The translations under genes were made by a program, and so were the position numbers. Of a stretch of 64,000 nt of DNA, positions 61,140 to 64,000 are shown piece by piece (position 1 is the first letter of the stretch; each line of letters starts with the position of its first letter). Under the pieces are notes generated by a model that saw nothing but the letters and a program-made list of their open reading frames with translations, was not told where the DNA came from and searched no databases. Source of the DNA: Sphagnum compactum (lineage: Eukaryota; Bryophyta; Sphagnopsida; Sphagnales); assembly GCA_965153455.1 (NCBI GenBank), contig OZ234500.1, positions 11,904,001-11,968,000 on the forward strand. Reading direction: 5' to 3'.

Positions 61140-62190
61140 ATTTGGATTTCAAATGATTCTTGTATATTGTTAATTGACACACCCATAGCTTTTTAAATTA
61201 CTCAAAACGAACTTACAATGAAAAAGATATGGGGTTTCAAACTAGAAAGGTTTTAATTTTTTTCTTAAAAAGATTTCTTATCATAGTTTTGAATTTCGGG
61301 ATTAAACTATTTTCTCATTGATTTGGTACATTTGAAGTTCAAAGAGATATTGTAGATTGCTAGTTGGTGCACCCATAGCTTTTTAAATCAACAAAAACAA
61401 ACTTACATGAAAAAGATGTGAGGAATCAACAAAATATCATAGTTTTGGAATTTGAGATTAAATGATTTTATCATTGTTTATTTGCATTTGGATTTCAAAG
61501 AAGTCTTGTAGATTGTTGGTTGGCACACCCATAGCTTTTTAAATCATTCAAAATGAACTTATAATAAAAAGATATGGGGTTTCAAACTAGAAAGGTTTAA
61601 AGATTTTTTAAAAAAACACTTCAAACAAAATATCACAATTTTGGATTTTGAGATTAAATTTTTTTCTCATTGTTTTGCTGCATTTGAAATTCAAATAGGT
61701 ATAATTTCTAATTGGTGCACCCATAGCTTTTTAAATCACTCAAAACAAACTTACAATGAAAAATATACGAGGTTTCAACAAAATATCATAGTTTTGGAAT
61801 TTGAGATTATATTATTTTCTCATTGTTTTGTTACATTTGAAGATTAAAGAGATATCGTAGATCGCTAGTTGGCACACTCATAGCTTTTTAGATCACTCAA
61901 AATGGACCTAAAATGAAAAAGATATGGGGTTTCAAACTAGAGAGGTTTAAAGATTTTTTAAAAAACATTTGAAACAAAATATCACAGTTTCAGGTTTTGA
62001 GATTAAGCTCTTTTTTCACTGCTTTATAGCATTTGGGGTTCAAGTAAGTCTCCTAAATCACTAGTTGGCGCACCCATAGCTCTTTAGATCACTAAGAACG
62101 GATTTAAAATGAAAAAGATATGGGGTTTCAAACTAGAGAGGGTTTAAAATTTTTTCTTCAAAACATTTGAGACAAAATATCAACTAGAGT
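61140..62190. repeat. 150-196-bp tandem array in the complete CACTA element, about six units
   Basis: The phrase gatatggggtttcaaactag, with variants, recurs at about 61,228, 61,418, 61,575, 61,765, 61,917 and 62,113. It is preceded by cacccatagctttttaaatc and aaaatgaaaaa-like sequence. It matches, inverted, the array at 47.1-47.86 kb. Confidence 0.75.
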
Positions 62191-62956
62191 GCAACTATAA
62201 TTCATCCCATATTGTTTGTCATAACTTCCAAATTTATAAACTACATAATGGAGTTGATGCACCAAGTGTTTTCAAAAGGTGAAGTTGACACCTAGGACAA
62301 ACTAATAAAAAAAGGTTTGACCTTAAAGGCCACATGGTGAAACATAGGATTATCTAAAGCCTGCTTATCTACCTTAAGCCTAAGTAGCACTATGGTCTAC
62401 TCATTTACCTTGGCCTACTTGCCTACCTACCTACCTAGGTTTAGGTTAAAGAGGTCTATATAAATAGGTAGGCCTAGTAGGTAGATACCTACCTATATAT
62501 TTCTAGGTGGACCTACATACTTAGACCTAAGCCTACACATAATTTGAGGTAGGGACATGTGTCAATAAACTATTGTTTAGATTATTTGTCTATACATAAC
62601 TTTGAATACAAAATTCATGAAGTTGGAAAATAGTTGAAAGTTCAACTTTGAGATCTGGATGAAGGCGGATGAGTTCCATTTAGAAGTCGAAAATGTTCCA
62701 TTGACTAAAATAGTCCGTCGTTTTTAACTAAAATCTTGTCACCTCAATGTTGGTTGAAAAATTGACATGTGTAGGTAGGCTTTGACTATGTTGTGGGTTC
62801 GACTCAACATTGTCAACTATTTTGGTAGATAGTTGAAAATGTCATTTTGAGTTGAAAAAAACATTTTATAGTTGGAAGTGACGTTTTCAACTTCAAAATG
62901 TAGTTGAAACATAGTCAAAACCATAGTTGAAAACCCCGGTTTTTCTCCTAGTGTTT

Positions 62957-63454
62957 AACTTAAATTTAGCCTTGGTTAATGTGAGTTTAATTTAAAATTA
63001 GTTGATGTGTAGCTTGGGTTTTATGCATTAATGAGTGGCTCATTTTTGGACAAAAACATAGTCCAAAATAACTATAGTAAAAGTCACATGACTAAAAGCC
63101 TTGCTACAATTTCATTGGTTGATCAGGGCTAGAAGGGAGGGGGGGTAGAATGTAGGATTTTCAAATTTCATCAAAATCGTATAACCCGTTCATAATCTGA
63201 GCTTTTCAATCTAAAATTGGGGCATGTTACTAATTAAGGCGGGTGGTCAAGAGTACTAAACACGTAGTTGTATCTTTTGCATGCTTGAATGTCTTCTTTC
63301 ATTGTCTTTGTTTTCTTTCACTGATTGGGATTATTTGTGTGAAAGTACGATCAAGTGCACTTGCAGAGTGTTGCAAAGCCACAATTTACCTGTAGTAGTT
63401 CTGGATCAGCAACTAAGCATTTCCTTGCCAAGTTTGCCACACTACAAGCTGTGT
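62957..63454. other. Flank of the CACTA element, nothing recognised
   Basis: Ordinary AT-rich sequence with a short G-run at 63,139-63,145. No coding signal. Confidence 0.35.
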
Positions 63455-63961
63455 CTAGTGGAATTCCATTTGCTTGGTAACCAATTTCTCATTGGATTCT
63501 ATAAGCAAAGTTGTCATTCTTTCCCTAGATTCTAGTTTGTGTCTTTCAACATTAATAAAACCTTCTGCAAATTTGTTAATGACCTTTGCCAAATAATTGG
63601 TATTTCCAATCAATGCTCGTTTGCGAAATGCTACTTTGTCGCAAACCCTGGGCAATTTGCAACAAACATTCTTTGGGGTAAAAGGAGAAATATTTGTACC
63701 TTCCTCCGGTGTATTAACAAAAGTTTCAAGAAGTGGCACATTTCTTACCTCCTAATCATTTGACGGTGTAGGTGTGAATGCTTGAGTGTTTAGAATTTCA
63801 TGTTCATCCTCTTCGGTAATTTCTGTAGTGCCTTGATCAACCCCTCCAAGTGCACCATCTCCTTTGGCGGAACCTTCCATAATAGTTGTCATCCATGTAA
63901 ACCATGACCATGCCAATCCACCACCTTCGGTTTGTTCTTTTAGCAAAGTTTTTGACATCAA
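63455..63961 (-). pseudogene. Unrecognised minus-strand coding remnant, two open pieces in register
   Basis: Open pieces 63,961-63,752 and 63,739-63,455 lie in the same frame, separated by one stop. They read as one protein: an acidic Gly/Glu-rich part (DQGTTEITEEDEHE), then VPLLETFVNTPEEGTN, then a Lys/Arg-rich helical part (YLAKVINKFAEGFINVERHK, ERMTTLLIESNEKLVTKQME). The charged helical C-terminus resembles the tails of transposon-linked trihelix-type proteins like the remnant at 5.2-6.2 kb, but no diagnostic domain is present. It may continue beyond the right edge. Confidence 0.35.
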
Positions 63962-64000
63962 TATTCACATTACATCTTTTCAATTTTGTTCTTGATTTGT

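Larger units (their letters stand above)
59420..62953 (-). mobile_element. Complete CACTA (En/Spm) deletion derivative with TTT target duplication
   Basis: Left end CACTAGGAGAAAAAGGCCAT at 59,420; right end, reverse complement, CACTAGGAGAAAAACCGGGG at 62,953. TTT flanks both sides (59,417-59,419 and 62,954-62,956), the 3-bp duplication expected for CACTA elements. Length 3,534 bp. Inside, the minus strand keeps only the transposase C-terminal tail (60.07-60.47 kb). The rest is AT-rich DNA and a tandem array (61.14-62.19 kb), so the element is non-autonomous. It is the reference copy for the split element at 34 and 46 kb. Confidence 0.87.

Noticed and set aside
1-64000. tRNA, rRNA, CRISPR arrays, bacterial-type operons or defence systems
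   Set aside because: Scanned by eye on both strands; nothing fits. The gene structure with introns and the plant transposon content make prokaryotic systems implausible.

Overview
The window reads as nuclear DNA of a land plant with a large, repeat-rich, AT-rich genome. A gymnosperm-like lineage is the best guess, because there are only two intact-looking host genes in 64 kb, plant-type split genes, and many old degraded transposons. The species cannot be named from sequence alone.

Left end (1-4.5 kb): an intron-rich minus-strand gene for a SET/MYND protein of the ATXR2 type. Thirteen coding exons can be placed by matching splice phases; the last part of the SET domain lies beyond position 1. 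Telomere-like telo-box motifs sit in its leader and second intron. From 5 to 23 kb the DNA is transposon wreckage: a decayed trihelix-type (Myb/SANT-like) coding remnant, a pair of ~200-bp inverted repeats (9.8 and 13.3 kb), two copies of an unrecognised coding family (11.7-12.3 and 13.3-15.9 kb), an LTR-like fragment that cuts into a minus-strand Ty3/gypsy gag-protease remnant (16.2-19.6 kb), and a transposase scrap at 21.4 kb.

Middle (26-29 kb): a complete four-exon class III peroxidase gene on the minus strand, with all catalytic residues, a signal peptide and a TATA box. A tandem pair of ~300-bp dispersed-repeat units abuts the TATA box, so the upstream promoter is repeat-derived.

Right half (32-64 kb): nested transposons. 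A full CACTA (En/Spm) deletion derivative lies at 59,420-62,953 with TTT target duplications and the remains of the transposase 3' end. A second CACTA element of the same family is split: one half at 34,066-35,914 and the other, inverted, at 46,301-49,445. A Ty3/gypsy element is split at the same two places (RT/RNase H on the minus strand ending at 49,446; integrase and downstream ORFs on the plus strand from 35,915). One inversion of 35,915-49,445 restores both elements exactly, and the gypsy reading frame continues across the restored joint. This is the most striking observation in the window. The CACTA half at 34 kb also carries a 782-bp TIR element, whose empty site is preserved in the other CACTA copy.

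I saw no rRNA, functional tRNA, CRISPR or prokaryotic-type operon structure.
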